The notes below the pieces were generated by a model. It did no database searches, was not told where the DNA came from, and was given only the letters and a program-made list of their open reading frames with translations. From Bacillota bacterium (GTDB lineage: Bacteria > Bacillota > Clostridia > Acetivibrionales > DTU013): a stretch of 64,000 bases of DNA. Below are positions 34,660 through 43,990 of this stretch, in pieces (the stretch's first letter is position 1; the number at the start of each line of letters is the position of its first letter). The stretch lies in NCBI GenBank assembly GCA_023433505.1, contig JAEZCO010000030.1, positions 1 to 64,000 of the forward strand, in the 5' to 3' direction. The translations under genes were made by a program, and so were the position numbers.

Positions 34660-35832
34660 ATGAACTATATTCAAAATGTCTGGAAGCTTTATGCGATCCG
34701 GTTCTTTCACCACCTGATACCTGCGTATGTGATTGAAAGGTTGTTTTGGGAACAAAGGGGCATGACCATCCAGAGAGTGGTATACACAGAAATCATTTAT
34801 GCAGTAACCATTGTTCTACTTGAGATTCCAACCGGCATTCTTGCAGACCGGTGGGGTCGGAAAAAGATGATGGTTTTAAATGCCTTTTTCGGCTGCTGTG
34901 AATTTTTTATACTGGTATATGCAACGGAATTCTGGCATTTTGCCATGGCGGTATTTTTGGCAGGGATCGGATGTTCTGCAAGCAGCGGGTCGGAGAATGC
35001 TCTGCTTTATGATTCTTTGCTCTCAGGTGGTGAGGAAGCGTCTTTTGAGAAACGCCTGGGGCGCTTAAACGCATGTGATTTTTCGGCGGCAATTCTGGCG
35101 GCGCTAAGCGGCAGCCTGATGGCCAGCCGGTTTGGATTTGAGTTGAATTATTGGCTATCCTTTGCCGGGATGTTTATTTCTTTATGCATATCGCTTACGC
35201 TGGTGGAGCCTGAGATAAAGAGTAAAGCGGATGAGCCGGCCGCTGTCAGGGAATATGTAAAAGCGTCCATACAGTTTTTCAGAAAGAATCAGTGCGTTTG
35301 TCTGGTGCTGCTTTCCGGAATGGTTACCGGTGCGGCGTTGAATTTTATTGATGAATTCTGGCAGCTTTACATCAGCAAGCTGGGAATTCCGGTGATATAC
35401 TTTGGGTTGTTTTCAGCCGGGTTGATGTTTCTGAGGCTTCCGGGGAATGTGCTTGCCTATGCCGTAAAGAAACGGCTAAGCTACAGGACTTTACTATCAG
35501 GAATTGTTTTTGTTTTTGCCGCCGGGTTATTCTTTATATCTGCAGTTAAGGGATATACCGGCCTTGCAGCAATTTTTATAATTTGTATTGTGTCCGGGAT
35601 TATAGATCCCATTGTCACCGGATATTTGCATCACCGGATTGATTCTTCCATGCGGGCAACAATTGATTCGTTTCAGTCTTTGGGGTTAAGGGCAGTGCTT
35701 ATCATGGTGGGCCTGGGTTTCGGCTATTTCTCGTCAAGATTTGATATCTTCGGAGGATATGGGTTCATCGCGCTTATTTGCGGCGTGTATTTGGTGTATT
35801 TCTTAATAGCGACTAAGGAGATTGCAGAATAG
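34660..35832 (+). CDS. MFS transporter
   Basis: A 390-residue membrane protein with about twelve hydrophobic helices. The conserved loop 2-3 motif of the major facilitator superfamily appears as GILADRWGRKKMM (about residues 60-72). GAGAGGAGC lies before the ATG. Helices 1-4 resemble multidrug and macrolide-type exporters, but the substrate cannot be read from sequence. It stands alone between the argS leader and a toxin-antitoxin pair. Confidence 0.85.
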   Translation: MNYIQNVWKLYAIRFFHHLIPAYVIERLFWEQRGMTIQRVVYTEIIYAVTIVLLEIPTGILADRWGRKKMMVLNAFFGCCEFFILVYATEFWHFAMAVFLAGIGCSASSGSENALLYDSLLSGGEEASFEKRLGRLNACDFSAAILAALSGSLMASRFGFELNYWLSFAGMFISLCISLTLVEPEIKSKADEPAAVREYVKASIQFFRKNQCVCLVLLSGMVTGAALNFIDEFWQLYISKLGIPVIYFGLFSAGLMFLRLPGNVLAYAVKKRLSYRTLLSGIVFVFAAGLFFISAVKGYTGLAAIFIICIVSGIIDPIVTGYLHHRIDSSMRATIDSFQSLGLRAVLIMVGLGFGYFSSRFDIFGGYGFIALICGVYLVYFLIATKEIAE

Positions 35833-36091
35833 CAGTAATTGACGAGGGGGTAGCCAAAGGGCTTGCCCCGTGGTACGGCAAAAATCCAGCCAGTCAAGGG
35901 TTTAGGAGTGGAGATTTTTATATCAGCAAATACTACTCGCTTCTTGACTGTCTCGATAGGCGTAGTGGCCTAATTTACGGGCAGTCTCGCAAGGGCGGCG
36001 AAGCCGTTTTATATCCTTGCGGGAGTGGTCTTTTCTTTGCTGTCCCACTTATAAACTGGAATGCTATTGGGCGCGCTGGGTGCTATCGCTT
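35833..36091. other. Gap between MFS gene and toxin gene, possible degenerate ORF
   Basis: A frame without a recognised start reads through to about 36115 (LAPWYGKNPAS, SGDFYISKYYS, RKGGEAVLYPCG). I could not assign a family. It may be debris from a mobile element. Confidence 0.3.
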
Positions 36092-36694
36092 TTATGGGCT
36101 TCCTTTATGTCCTTGATGGATACTGTCCATTCCGAGAAGACTTCGCAATGCTATTTCCTGCCAGTGTTTGTTTGGATAAATCGCTGAGCGCCCATTCTCT
36201 TTGCTGAAAATTAGACAAGGCGTGTCAGAATTGTCGTAAACCAAAATTTTATCGCACACGGTAATTACTTGTGGCAGCAAAGCCAATGCGCGGTGATATC
36301 GTACCCGGATTTTATCCTCTGGCACATCATGCCCTCCGGAAGCATAACGCGCTTTTACTCTTGCAACATTGATATTTTCATCACACGTCAAGACGTAAAT
36401 GCATTGCACTTCATATCCGAGCACTTTTGCCTTTTGCAGCAGCAATAAGTTTCTCTCAGTGGACATAACCGTTTCAAACGAAAAATCCGAACCATGGTTC
36501 AGAAGCTCATTACGAAATGCTTCAGCTTGCTGGGCAGCCTCAAGGTCTGTTAAGCCATACTCTTTTTTCAGGTCGTCGGCGTTGATATAGGTCCCGAAGA
36601 CCGGAAGACTGCGCATTACCGTTGTCTTTCCGGAACCATTCGGCCCGGCAAACACCAGTACATAAGGCTGTCTCTTGCCATCAGTCATTGACAT
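36092..36694 (-). CDS. Zeta-toxin-like P-loop kinase
   Basis: A 200-residue P-loop protein. Walker A is FAGPNGSGKTT. The zeta-type INADDLKKEY and SFETVMS segments follow, with an arginine-rich region (RVKARYASGG, IRVRYHRAL). Zeta toxins phosphorylate UDP-N-acetylglucosamine and block cell-wall synthesis. Related stand-alone kinases exist, so toxicity is inferred. Possible starts are 36715, 36694 and 36688. I prefer one of the latter two because they keep only a short overlap with the upstream gene. The partner upstream is a RelB/DinJ-like antitoxin, not an epsilon-type antitoxin. Confidence 0.78.
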   Translation of the reverse strand: MSMTDGKRQPYVLVFAGPNGSGKTTVMRSLPVFGTYINADDLKKEYGLTDLEAAQQAEAFRNELLNHGSDFSFETVMSTERNLLLLQKAKVLGYEVQCIYVLTCDENINVARVKARYASGGHDVPEDKIRVRYHRALALLPQVITVCDKILVYDNSDTPCLIFSKENGRSAIYPNKHWQEIALRSLLGMDSIHQGHKGSP

Positions 36695-37028
36695 ATTCCC
36701 GCGCACCACCGGCAAACTCTAAATATGCTTTCTTTTTATCCTTGTCGTATCGTGCTACCGGAAACCCGTTTTGCTGATTTTTTGCAATTTCGTTCTTCAC
36801 AGCGAACATAAACGCATTTGTAATGTCGTTTGACGAATAATCCATACCGAAGCCGGAGCTTTTTGTGCTGACAGCAAACGGAATAGCCGCTTCATTAACC
36901 GCCTTGCGCAAAAAAACATTGAACGCTGTACTCATATTCATTCCCAGTTGGCTAAATAAGTTTTCTGCGCGTTCTTTCAAATCTTTGTCAACGCGTATTG
37001 TTACTTGTACGTCGTTTTGTGCTTTCAT
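36681..37028 (-). CDS. RelB/DinJ-family antitoxin
   Basis: A 115-residue protein. The N-terminal ribbon-helix-helix (VQVTIRVDKDLKERAENLF, MNMSTAFNVFLRKAV) is the DNA-binding and dimer part of RelB/DinJ antitoxins. The C-terminal tail (about 60-115) would bind and neutralise the toxin. GGAGG precedes the start. It is the first gene of a two-gene operon with a consensus promoter and overlaps the kinase gene. As for other type II modules, it should repress its own promoter. Confidence 0.85.
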   Translation of the reverse strand: MKAQNDVQVTIRVDKDLKERAENLFSQLGMNMSTAFNVFLRKAVNEAAIPFAVSTKSSGFGMDYSSNDITNAFMFAVKNEIAKNQQNGFPVARYDKDKKKAYLEFAGGAREYVND

Positions 37029-37066
37029 CGTCGTTGCCTCCTTCCAATGTTTTTGCCTTTACTTAT

Positions 37067-37095
37067 AGTATATTCTTTCATATCGGTAGAGTCAA
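37067..37095 (-). promoter_or_regulatory. Sigma-A promoter of the toxin-antitoxin operon
   Basis: On the minus strand: TTGACT, 17 bp spacer, TATACT, about 40 bp before the antitoxin start. Confidence 0.78.
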
Positions 37096-37691
37096 CTTAT
37101 ATACCGCTATTGTGTGTATATTGTGCATAAAATCTATAAATTATATTAAAAGCAGAACGAAACTTATTAATCATGTGATCACACACAGGTTCAGCATCGA
37201 CGAAGCTGAAAAAAGCTTTTGAAACAGCCAGAAAAGGCGAAGGTTTAAAAATATTGATTAAACCGTGAGGTAGTCCGAAAAAAAGTTCTTAGATTCTTCC
37301 TGAAAAATATGTCCTGAAAAATATTCATATAAATCTTTGTTTTTTTATAGACAAAGAGGATGCGATAGATTAAAATGTTTTATAGTTGAGTCAAGAAGAC
37401 TCTGAGATCGTTCTACAAAATTGAAAGCATAATTATACAAGCAGATTAGCCACGAAGGTTGATAACCCGCAGAGCGGACATCCAACTTTTGTGGCTTTTT
37501 TATTTTGTCGGATACTACAGCGAAATGTTTCCGGAAGGCGTATAAATGCCTCATGAATCAATGTTTGCTTTGCTGCAGTACTAAAAAAAGGAGCGTGAGA
37601 GAAAAGGCATACAGGAAAAATAGAATCAGATTTTTATTTGTAAAGGAATTCATCATACAAACCTAAAAATTCGTTCTGGAGGAATTTATTC
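37096..37691 (+). other. Long leader region of the peptide/nickel-type transporter
   Basis: About 600 bp without a gene. It includes a short direct repeat (CCTGAAAAATAT at about 37300 and 37314) and an extended terminator-like structure at 37448-37502. The distance from the terminator to the first gene (190 bp) and the structure suggest regulation by attenuation. I could not match a riboswitch class. Confidence 0.4.
37448..37502 (+). terminator. Long branched terminator in the transporter leader
   Basis: AGCCACGAAGGTTG pairs with CAACTTTTGTGGCT, enclosing a CCGC/GCGG inner hairpin, followed by a T-run. Confidence 0.75.
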
Positions 37692-39293
37692 ATGAAAAAC
37701 GGTATAAAAAAATTATGCCTGGCGGTAGCTTTAACTTTTTTGGTGACCGGTATCTTGGGCGGTTGTTCTTCAAATACTTCGGACAAGACTTCTGCTGAAC
37801 AGAAGAAAGATGAAATCGTGATTTCTGTCGGCGCAGAGAGTACTACCGGGTATGACCCTTGCACAGGTGCTGGAACCTATCTTTTCTTTAGCGGTCTTTT
37901 GGGCTTTGACAAGCAATGCAATGTTGTAAAGGATCTGGCTTCGGAGTATACCGTCAGCCCTGACGGATTGACATATACATTCATGCTGAGGGATGATGTG
38001 AAATTCAGCGACGGCACGCCTGTGACGGCACAGGATGTCGTATTTACCTTCAATACAACAAAGAAAAATGATACGGACATTGATTTGACTGATATGAAGT
38101 CCGTTGAGGCAAAAGATGAAAAAACCGTTGTATTTACTCTTGAAAAACCTTATTCAGTATTTTTGAACATCGTTGCCGAAAGAGGAATTGTTCCGGAGCA
38201 CGCTTATACGGCAAACTTCAGCGAAAAACCCGTTGGGACCGGCCCCTATGTGCTTACCCAATGGGATAAGGGGCAGCAGCTTATCCTTACGCCAAACCCC
38301 TACTTTTACGGTACCAAATCATTCTTTAAGAAGGTCACGATTCTGTTCATGGAAGAAGATACGGTTTTGGCGGCAGCTCAAGCCGGAAAGCTTGATATTG
38401 CAATGATTAATCCCCAATTCGGCAAAGAGGCTCCGCCGGCCGGAATGAAGCTGACTACCCTGAACACCGTTGACAACAGAGGGATTAATCTGCCGACAGA
38501 GCCTGAGCACAAGGATAAGGACGGGAATGTCGCAGGCAATGATATAACCTCTGAGCTGGTTATTCGAAAAGCTTTGAATATCGGCATCAACCGCCAGCAA
38601 ATCATCAACGACGCGCTGAACGGTTTCGGCACACCGGCCTACTCTGTCTGCGATACCCAGCCCTGGTGGAATCCTGAAACCAAAATCGAGGACGGTAAAG
38701 TTGAGGAAGCCCGCAAAATGCTTGAAGATGCCGGCTGGAAGGATACGGACGGCGACGGTATCCGGGAGAAAAACGGAAAGAAAGCAGAATTTACGGTATT
38801 CGGCAGGACCGATGATTTGCAGAGGTATACCCTGGCTGTCGCATTGAGCACTCAGGCGAAGCCCCTGGGAATCAATATCAAAGCGGAGGCCAAAGGCTGG
38901 GCGGAAGCCAAGGCGCTGTCAAGGTCAACGCCCACGGTTTTCGGTTATGGAAGCTACAGTCCTATCCAGATGTTTTATAGCTTCCACAGCTCAATGGCCA
39001 ATGTAGCGCTGAACAATCAGGCGAATTACAAGAACCCGAAAGTTGACGAATACATAGACAAAGCCCTTTTTATGACGAATAGCGAAGAGTCCATGAAATA
39101 CTGGAAGCTGGCACAGTGGGACGGGCAGACAGGCTTTGGCGCCAATGGGGATGCCCCATGGCTATGGCTGGTTAATATCAAGCATATTTATTTCATTAAC
39201 GACAAACTGGATATCGGGACACAGCGGGTCCACCCCCATGCCCATGGCTGGGCTATTGTCCAGAATGTAAACGAATGGACATGGAGCAAATAA
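37692..39293 (+). CDS. Peptide/nickel-type ABC transporter binding lipoprotein (SBP family 5)
   Basis: A 533-residue extracellular lipoprotein with signal peptide and lipobox LGGC. The family-5 solute-binding fold (DppA, OppA, NikA) shows in SPDGLTYTFMLRDDVKFSDG and in GTGPYVLTQWDKGQ. GGAGG precedes the ATG. It is the first gene of a complete transporter operon; the next gene starts one base after its stop. The ligand may be a peptide, an opine or metallophore complex, or nickel; sequence alone does not decide. Confidence 0.9.
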   Translation: MKNGIKKLCLAVALTFLVTGILGGCSSNTSDKTSAEQKKDEIVISVGAESTTGYDPCTGAGTYLFFSGLLGFDKQCNVVKDLASEYTVSPDGLTYTFMLRDDVKFSDGTPVTAQDVVFTFNTTKKNDTDIDLTDMKSVEAKDEKTVVFTLEKPYSVFLNIVAERGIVPEHAYTANFSEKPVGTGPYVLTQWDKGQQLILTPNPYFYGTKSFFKKVTILFMEEDTVLAAAQAGKLDIAMINPQFGKEAPPAGMKLTTLNTVDNRGINLPTEPEHKDKDGNVAGNDITSELVIRKALNIGINRQQIINDALNGFGTPAYSVCDTQPWWNPETKIEDGKVEEARKMLEDAGWKDTDGDGIREKNGKKAEFTVFGRTDDLQRYTLAVALSTQAKPLGINIKAEAKGWAEAKALSRSTPTVFGYGSYSPIQMFYSFHSSMANVALNNQANYKNPKVDEYIDKALFMTNSEESMKYWKLAQWDGQTGFGANGDAPWLWLVNIKHIYFINDKLDIGTQRVHPHAHGWAIVQNVNEWTWSK

Positions 39294-39294
39294 A

Positions 39295-40320
39295 ATGAGT
39301 TTACTAGCTAAAACAGTAAAGTGGCAGCGGAAGGGAAAAAACATTTTCAGGCATGTCGGAACTACTGTTGTGAAAATAGTTATTCTCATGCTGCTTGTGA
39401 GTGCCGTAACCTTCATTCTGGTCAGCAATTCCGGGATAAATCCCGTGGATGCATATATTGGGGCTGATGCTTCCATCAGTCCCCAGCAGTATGCCAATAT
39501 TACAGCCCATTGGGGACTGGACAGGCCGCCGGTGGAGAGATTTTTCAGCTGGCTGGCCCATATCCTGAAAGGTGACTTCGGTACCTCCATCCTATACAGG
39601 CGTCCGGTGCTGGAGGTGATTGGAGAGAAGTTCCAGGCCTCGTTGATTCTAATGGGGGTCGCCTGGGTGTTTTCCGGAATCATCGGTTTTGTTTTAGGTA
39701 TTATTGCGGGAATGAATAAAGGGCGGTTGATTGACCGGGCTATAAAAACCGTATGCTTAGTTATGATTTCTTCGCCGGTCTTCTGGATAGCTCTGCTGCT
39801 TATCATGTTCTTTTCCGTATGGCTGGGATGGTTTCCTCTTGGACTGGCGGCACCTATGGGTAAAATGGCGGGCGAAGTGACAATTCTGGAAAGAATACAC
39901 CATTTGGTACTTCCCGCATTGACTTTAAGCATTACCGGTATATCGGGCATAGCCATGTATACACGCCAAAAAATGACGGATATTCTGGAAACGGATTACA
40001 TATTGTTCGCCCGGGCACGGGGTGAGAAGGGCTGGACCCTGATCCGGAGGCATGGGCTCAGAAATATTATGCTACCGGCCATTACCCTGCAGTTTGCCTC
40101 ACTGAATGAACTGTTCGGAGGCTCCGTGCTGGCGGAGCAGGTTTTTTCCTATCCCGGTCTCGGACAGGCGGCAACGCTGGCAGGCACCCGGAGTGATCTG
40201 CCGCTTTTATTGGGCATTACTTTGTTCAGTGCCCTGTTTGTTTTCACCGGCAATCTGATTGCCGATATTATCTACGGATTTATATCTCCTGAGATAAAGG
40301 AGGGCCTGAATCATGGATAA
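39295..40320 (+). CDS. ABC transporter permease, DppB/NikB type
   Basis: A 341-residue membrane protein. It has the N-terminal helix and periplasmic loop typical of DppB-like subunits (PPVERFFSWLAHILKGDFGTS) and the cytoplasmic EAA-like loop (ARARGEKGWTLIRRHGLRN). The C-terminal end overlaps the next permease by eight bases. It forms the pore with the following gene product. Confidence 0.9.
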   Translation: MSLLAKTVKWQRKGKNIFRHVGTTVVKIVILMLLVSAVTFILVSNSGINPVDAYIGADASISPQQYANITAHWGLDRPPVERFFSWLAHILKGDFGTSILYRRPVLEVIGEKFQASLILMGVAWVFSGIIGFVLGIIAGMNKGRLIDRAIKTVCLVMISSPVFWIALLLIMFFSVWLGWFPLGLAAPMGKMAGEVTILERIHHLVLPALTLSITGISGIAMYTRQKMTDILETDYILFARARGEKGWTLIRRHGLRNIMLPAITLQFASLNELFGGSVLAEQVFSYPGLGQAATLAGTRSDLPLLLGITLFSALFVFTGNLIADIIYGFISPEIKEGLNHG

Positions 40321-41173
40321 CACAATGCTGTTTGCCGAGAAAAAAAGCCTGTTCTCCATGAACAGACGTGCAAGAACGCTGGCCATCCTGATATCTGCAG
40401 GAGTGATTTTGATTGCAGTTGCCGTCATTGGCGGTTTTATGAGAGAAACGGCATATAGTGCGAATTTTATGAATAAAAGCCAGAGCCCTTCGTTGGAGCA
40501 TCTTTTTGGTACCGATTACATGGGCAGGGACATGCTGGCAAGGACCGTCAAAGGACTTTCTACCAGTGTTTTAATCGGTGTGCTTGCAGCGTCGGTCAGT
40601 GCAGTTATGGCTGTCATCCTTGGAACTGCGGCCGCAATGCTTGGGAAAAAGGCGGATGCGGTAATATCCATGGGTGTAAATATGATGACGGGGGTACCCC
40701 ATATTATTCTTTTAATGTTGATTTCCTTTGTTTGCGGAAGAGGTGTCAAAGGCGTAATCATCGCCGTTGCCCTTACACACTGGCCGAGTCTTACCAGGAT
40801 CATCCGGGCCGAGGTCATGCAATTGCGCACCGCACAGTATGTAAAGGCTTCAGCTAAAATGGGAAAAAGCAAAGGATGGATAGCCAGAAAACATATGCTG
40901 CCCCATCTGGTGCCCCAGTTCGTTATAGGCTTAATATTGCTGTTTCCTCATGCGATTCTGCATGAAGCCGGGATTACATTTCTGGGCTTCGGACTGCCGC
41001 TGCAGATGCCGGCCATCGGGGTGATCCTGTCGGAGTCGATGAAATATCTGTCCATGGGAATGTGGTGGCTGGCATTTTTCCCGGGTCTGGCGCTTCTTAT
41101 GCTGGTACTTCTGTTTGATGCACTGGGGGATAATCTGAGACTGTTGTTTGACCCTCATCAGGCACATGAATAG
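40313..41173 (+). CDS. ABC transporter permease, DppC/NikC type
   Basis: A 286-residue membrane protein with DppC landmarks: the LFGTDYMGRDMLAR segment after the first helix and the coupling loop KASAKMGKSKGWIARKHMLP. The start overlaps the upstream stop. The C-terminus (LGDNLRLLFDP) is typical for the family. Confidence 0.9.
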   Translation: MDNTMLFAEKKSLFSMNRRARTLAILISAGVILIAVAVIGGFMRETAYSANFMNKSQSPSLEHLFGTDYMGRDMLARTVKGLSTSVLIGVLAASVSAVMAVILGTAAAMLGKKADAVISMGVNMMTGVPHIILLMLISFVCGRGVKGVIIAVALTHWPSLTRIIRAEVMQLRTAQYVKASAKMGKSKGWIARKHMLPHLVPQFVIGLILLFPHAILHEAGITFLGFGLPLQMPAIGVILSESMKYLSMGMWWLAFFPGLALLMLVLLFDALGDNLRLLFDPHQAHE

Positions 41174-41186
41174 GGAGGAGAAAATC

Positions 41187-42113
41187 GTGACGGATAAAAC
41201 AACACCTGTCCTGGAGGTCATGGACCTTTCCGTAAAATTCAGACAATACGGGAAAGGCTTGAAACAATTTGAGTTGGAAGTAATCAGCAGTCTGAGCGTC
41301 AGGATTCATTCGGGAGAAATCCTTGCGGTTGTGGGCTCCAGCGGGTCCGGCAAAAGCCTGCTGGCCCATGCGGTCCTGGGAATACTTCCGGCTAACGGAA
41401 TTGTCTCCGGTTCCATAAAATACTGTGGGCAGGAATTGACAAAGGAAAAGCAGGAAGAACTTCGCGGGAAAGAGATTGCACTGGTGCCTCAATCCGTAAC
41501 CTATCTGGACCCGTTAATGAAAATCGGTGAGCAGGCAAGAGGTCCCAGGGGACTGAAAGAAGTTCAGCAAAAGGTTTTCAGGAAATACGGCTTACAGTCC
41601 GAGGTAGAAGAAATGTATCCGTTTCAGCTGTCGGGAGGAATGGCAAGACGGGTATTGGTATCCACCGCAGTGGTAAGCGATGCCAGGCTGATTGTTGCCG
41701 ACGAACCGACGCCGGGACTGGACCCTGCAATTGCGGAGGAAACCGTCAGGCACCTCCGCGAATTGGCAGACGAAGGGAGGGCTGTCATGCTGATTACTCA
41801 TGATTTGGAGCTGGCCTTCAAGGTTGCAGATAGGATTGCCGTGTTTTACGGCGGTACGACACTGGAAATTGCGCCGACGGAAGATTTCATCAAAGGCGGG
41901 GCCGCACTCCGGCATCCTTACAGCAGGGCATTGTGGGATGCGCTTCCGCAGAATGGATTTAAACCGATACCCGGCTTTCAGCCTTATGCCGGAACACTTT
42001 CAGGCGGATGCATCTTTTCACCCCGCTGTCCATACAGACAGGGAGAATGCCTGGAGAGAATAGATATGAGAGAACTCAGGGGCGGAACAGTGAGGTGTTA
42101 TCATGCGACTTGA
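41187..42113 (+). CDS. ABC transporter ATP-binding protein, DppD/NikD type
   Basis: A 308-residue ATPase. Walker A is GSSGSGKS, the signature is LSGGMARR (Met in place of the usual Gln) and Walker B is LIVADEPTPGLDP. The C-terminal oligopeptide-transporter extension (about 235-300) has the C-x-F-x-x-R-C-P-x-x-x-x-x-x-C motif that in relatives may bind a metal or Fe-S. GTG 41187 is preferred to the earlier in-frame ATG because GGGAGGAG lies just before it. It ends overlapping the next ATPase gene. Confidence 0.88.
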   Translation: MTDKTTPVLEVMDLSVKFRQYGKGLKQFELEVISSLSVRIHSGEILAVVGSSGSGKSLLAHAVLGILPANGIVSGSIKYCGQELTKEKQEELRGKEIALVPQSVTYLDPLMKIGEQARGPRGLKEVQQKVFRKYGLQSEVEEMYPFQLSGGMARRVLVSTAVVSDARLIVADEPTPGLDPAIAEETVRHLRELADEGRAVMLITHDLELAFKVADRIAVFYGGTTLEIAPTEDFIKGGAALRHPYSRALWDALPQNGFKPIPGFQPYAGTLSGGCIFSPRCPYRQGECLERIDMRELRGGTVRCYHAT

Positions 42114-42726
42114 AGCAAGAAATGTCAGCTTCCGGTATGGGAAAGGGCCCTGGATACTGAGGGATGTCAGCTTTGTAGCGGAGCAGAATGAACGCGTCGG
42201 ATTATCGGGACCCAGCGGATATGGCAAAAGCACTCTTTTAAAGCTGCTGGCGGGATATGAAAAGCCTGTGTCCGGGGAAATACTTCTGGACGGGAATCCG
42301 CTGCCGCAAAAAGGCTATTGTCCGGTACAATTAATCCATCAGCACCCTGAAAAGGCTGTGAATCCCCGGTGGAAGCTGAAGGATACACTGCTGGAAGGCG
42401 GAAATACGGATGAGGAGACGTTTAAAGCGTTGGGTATTGAAAGGGAATGGTTGGAGCGCTGGCCAAACGAGCTCTCAGGGGGTGAATTGCAGCGCTTCTG
42501 TGTTGCAAGGTCACTGGGAGCAAATACGAAATTCCTTTTGGCGGATGAAATAAGTACAATGCTTGATGTGATAACCCAGGCGCAAATATGGAATCACATT
42601 CTGGAAGTTGTCACGAAAAATGATATCGGGCTGCTGGCGGTCACTCATAATCTGGCTCTGGCAAAGCGCATATGCACACGGATTGTTGATTTGGGTTACA
42701 AAGGTATTCCACCCTATGTTGAATAA
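42103..42726 (+). CDS. ABC transporter ATP-binding protein, NikE/DppF type, compact
   Basis: A 207-residue ATPase with Walker A GPSGYGKST, signature LSGGELQR and Walker B FLLADE. It lacks the C-terminal oligopeptide extension of about 60-100 residues found in OppF/DppF, as is common for NikE- and CntF-like subunits. It overlaps the previous gene by eleven bases and is the last gene of the operon. A promoter for the next regulator gene begins within its stop region. Confidence 0.85.
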   Translation: MRLEARNVSFRYGKGPWILRDVSFVAEQNERVGLSGPSGYGKSTLLKLLAGYEKPVSGEILLDGNPLPQKGYCPVQLIHQHPEKAVNPRWKLKDTLLEGGNTDEETFKALGIEREWLERWPNELSGGELQRFCVARSLGANTKFLLADEISTMLDVITQAQIWNHILEVVTKNDIGLLAVTHNLALAKRICTRIVDLGYKGIPPYVE

Positions 42727-42747
42727 CCGTTAAAGCTGCTATATAAT
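42719..42747 (+). promoter_or_regulatory. Sigma-A promoter of the AraC gene
   Basis: TTGAAT, 17 bp spacer, TATAAT, 30 bp before the start codon of the regulator; the -35 overlaps the end of the transporter operon. Confidence 0.7.
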
Positions 42748-42776
42748 GATACTAAAAGGCCATGGATTGTTAACTT

Positions 42777-43700
42777 ATGCCGGATATAAACAATAGAAGC
42801 TTGCGCAATTACCGTAAAAATTTTGATAATCTCCAGGCAATCCTGTATAGGGATTTTTATATGAATGGATGCTGTTTCAGGATCTTAGGCATCACATTCA
42901 TTGACCTGCCCTTTGACTGGGGTATAAAGAAGCATTCCCATTCTTTCTTTGAAGCCAATTACGTAGCGGAAGGCGTTTCCTGCACAACAATCAACGGAAT
43001 CGAGTATCATGTGGAGCCGGGGCATTTTTTTATCCTCCCTCCCGGGATTTTTCATTCCCATAAGCAGGGCGCCCATGTGGGATTTGGAATTCGATGGGAG
43101 ATAATGGAAGATAAAAGCAGCGGCTGCAATGTTTACAACAACGATATGCCCAGAGTCAACAACATCCTTTTGAATGCTCCCTTGTTCCCGGTCAAAGATG
43201 AAGAGGGGCTCCTGCTGAACACCATGCTCAATCTTTTAAATATGGCCACGGGCAGCGCCATGGTATTGGAGCTGCAATTGGAGTTCGCGCAGCTGATTAT
43301 GGGCCTTAGCCGCTTTTGTACGGAAAAGGGCGGCAATATTGAGGCGGAAATAAGCCAGGACTATCTCGACAACAAGACCCTGGATGCTGTGATAAAATTC
43401 ATAGAAGAAAACTACAGCCAGGACATTGATGTAAATGACGTTTCACGGTCAGTGCATATGAGCTATAGCCATCTTGCCAGATTGTTCAAAAAGCACCGGG
43501 GTGAAACAATAAATAATTTTATCAGCAATGTGAGGCTGAGGAAGGCGCAATACCTGCTGGCTTGTACAGATAAAACTATGTGGGAGATCGCAAGCGAGGT
43601 GGGGTTTAAAAGTGAAAACTATTTCTTCAGCATCTTCAAAAAACAGTATGGCATGTCGCCGGGAAGCTACCGCATTTCGAAAAAAAGGCTGTCGGAGTAA
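42777..43700 (+). CDS. AraC-family regulator with cupin N-terminus (paralogue 1)
   Basis: A 307-residue transcription factor. A cupin-type effector domain fills the first 130 residues (HSHSFFEANYV, FFILPPGIFHSH). The AraC/XylS DNA-binding domain is C-terminal (about 205-300), with two helix-turn-helices and the signature VGFKSENYFFSIFKKQYGMSP. It is clearly paralogous to the regulator at 55.5 kb over its full length. It follows the peptide/nickel-type transporter and is the obvious candidate to control it. Confidence 0.9.
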   Translation: MPDINNRSLRNYRKNFDNLQAILYRDFYMNGCCFRILGITFIDLPFDWGIKKHSHSFFEANYVAEGVSCTTINGIEYHVEPGHFFILPPGIFHSHKQGAHVGFGIRWEIMEDKSSGCNVYNNDMPRVNNILLNAPLFPVKDEEGLLLNTMLNLLNMATGSAMVLELQLEFAQLIMGLSRFCTEKGGNIEAEISQDYLDNKTLDAVIKFIEENYSQDIDVNDVSRSVHMSYSHLARLFKKHRGETINNFISNVRLRKAQYLLACTDKTMWEIASEVGFKSENYFFSIFKKQYGMSPGSYRISKKRLSE

Positions 43701-43709
43701 AGCAAAAAT

Positions 43710-43741
43710 CCGGCAGGAATGTTTGCCGAATCTGTCTTTAT
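43710..43741 (+). repeat. CGGCAGGAAT...TTGCCGAATCT element, copy 1
   Basis: A short element with CGGCA/TGCCG inverted arms, just after the stop of AraC paralogue 1. A similar copy lies at 55427-55466, before AraC paralogue 2. Confidence 0.55.
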
Positions 43742-43817
43742 GAACTTAAATTCTTCAGAAGCCGTATTTGACGGTTTAAAATAGAGATGGGCGCGGTTCT
43801 TTTGCAACTTCAAGAAG

Positions 43818-43982
43818 AAGGGGCTGTTTCAAAATAGGAAAGCTATCATTCTGAGGATAAAAAGATGTAGGGGCGATCATTGATCGTCCTCCAAAGTCCT
43901 TCCAGGGTGGGCGACCAGTGGTCACCCCTACACTAGACTCCTTTTTATACCAATGACGGAATGTTTTGAGACAGCCCTTTTT
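43818..43982. repeat. Palindromic MITE-like repeat / bidirectional terminator
   Basis: The outer arms AAGGGGCTGTTTCAAAA and GTTTTGAGACAGCCCTTTT enclose an inner imperfect palindrome with TGTAGGGGCGA and TCACCCCTACA arms. The whole 165 bp can fold on itself. It lies between convergent genes, and the inner core recurs at 45709-45806. Confidence 0.7.
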
Positions 43983-43990
43983 CAGGGAAT

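Noticed and set aside
43818..43982. A complete insertion sequence
   Set aside because: Only 165 bp, with no coding capacity; described as a palindromic repeat instead.
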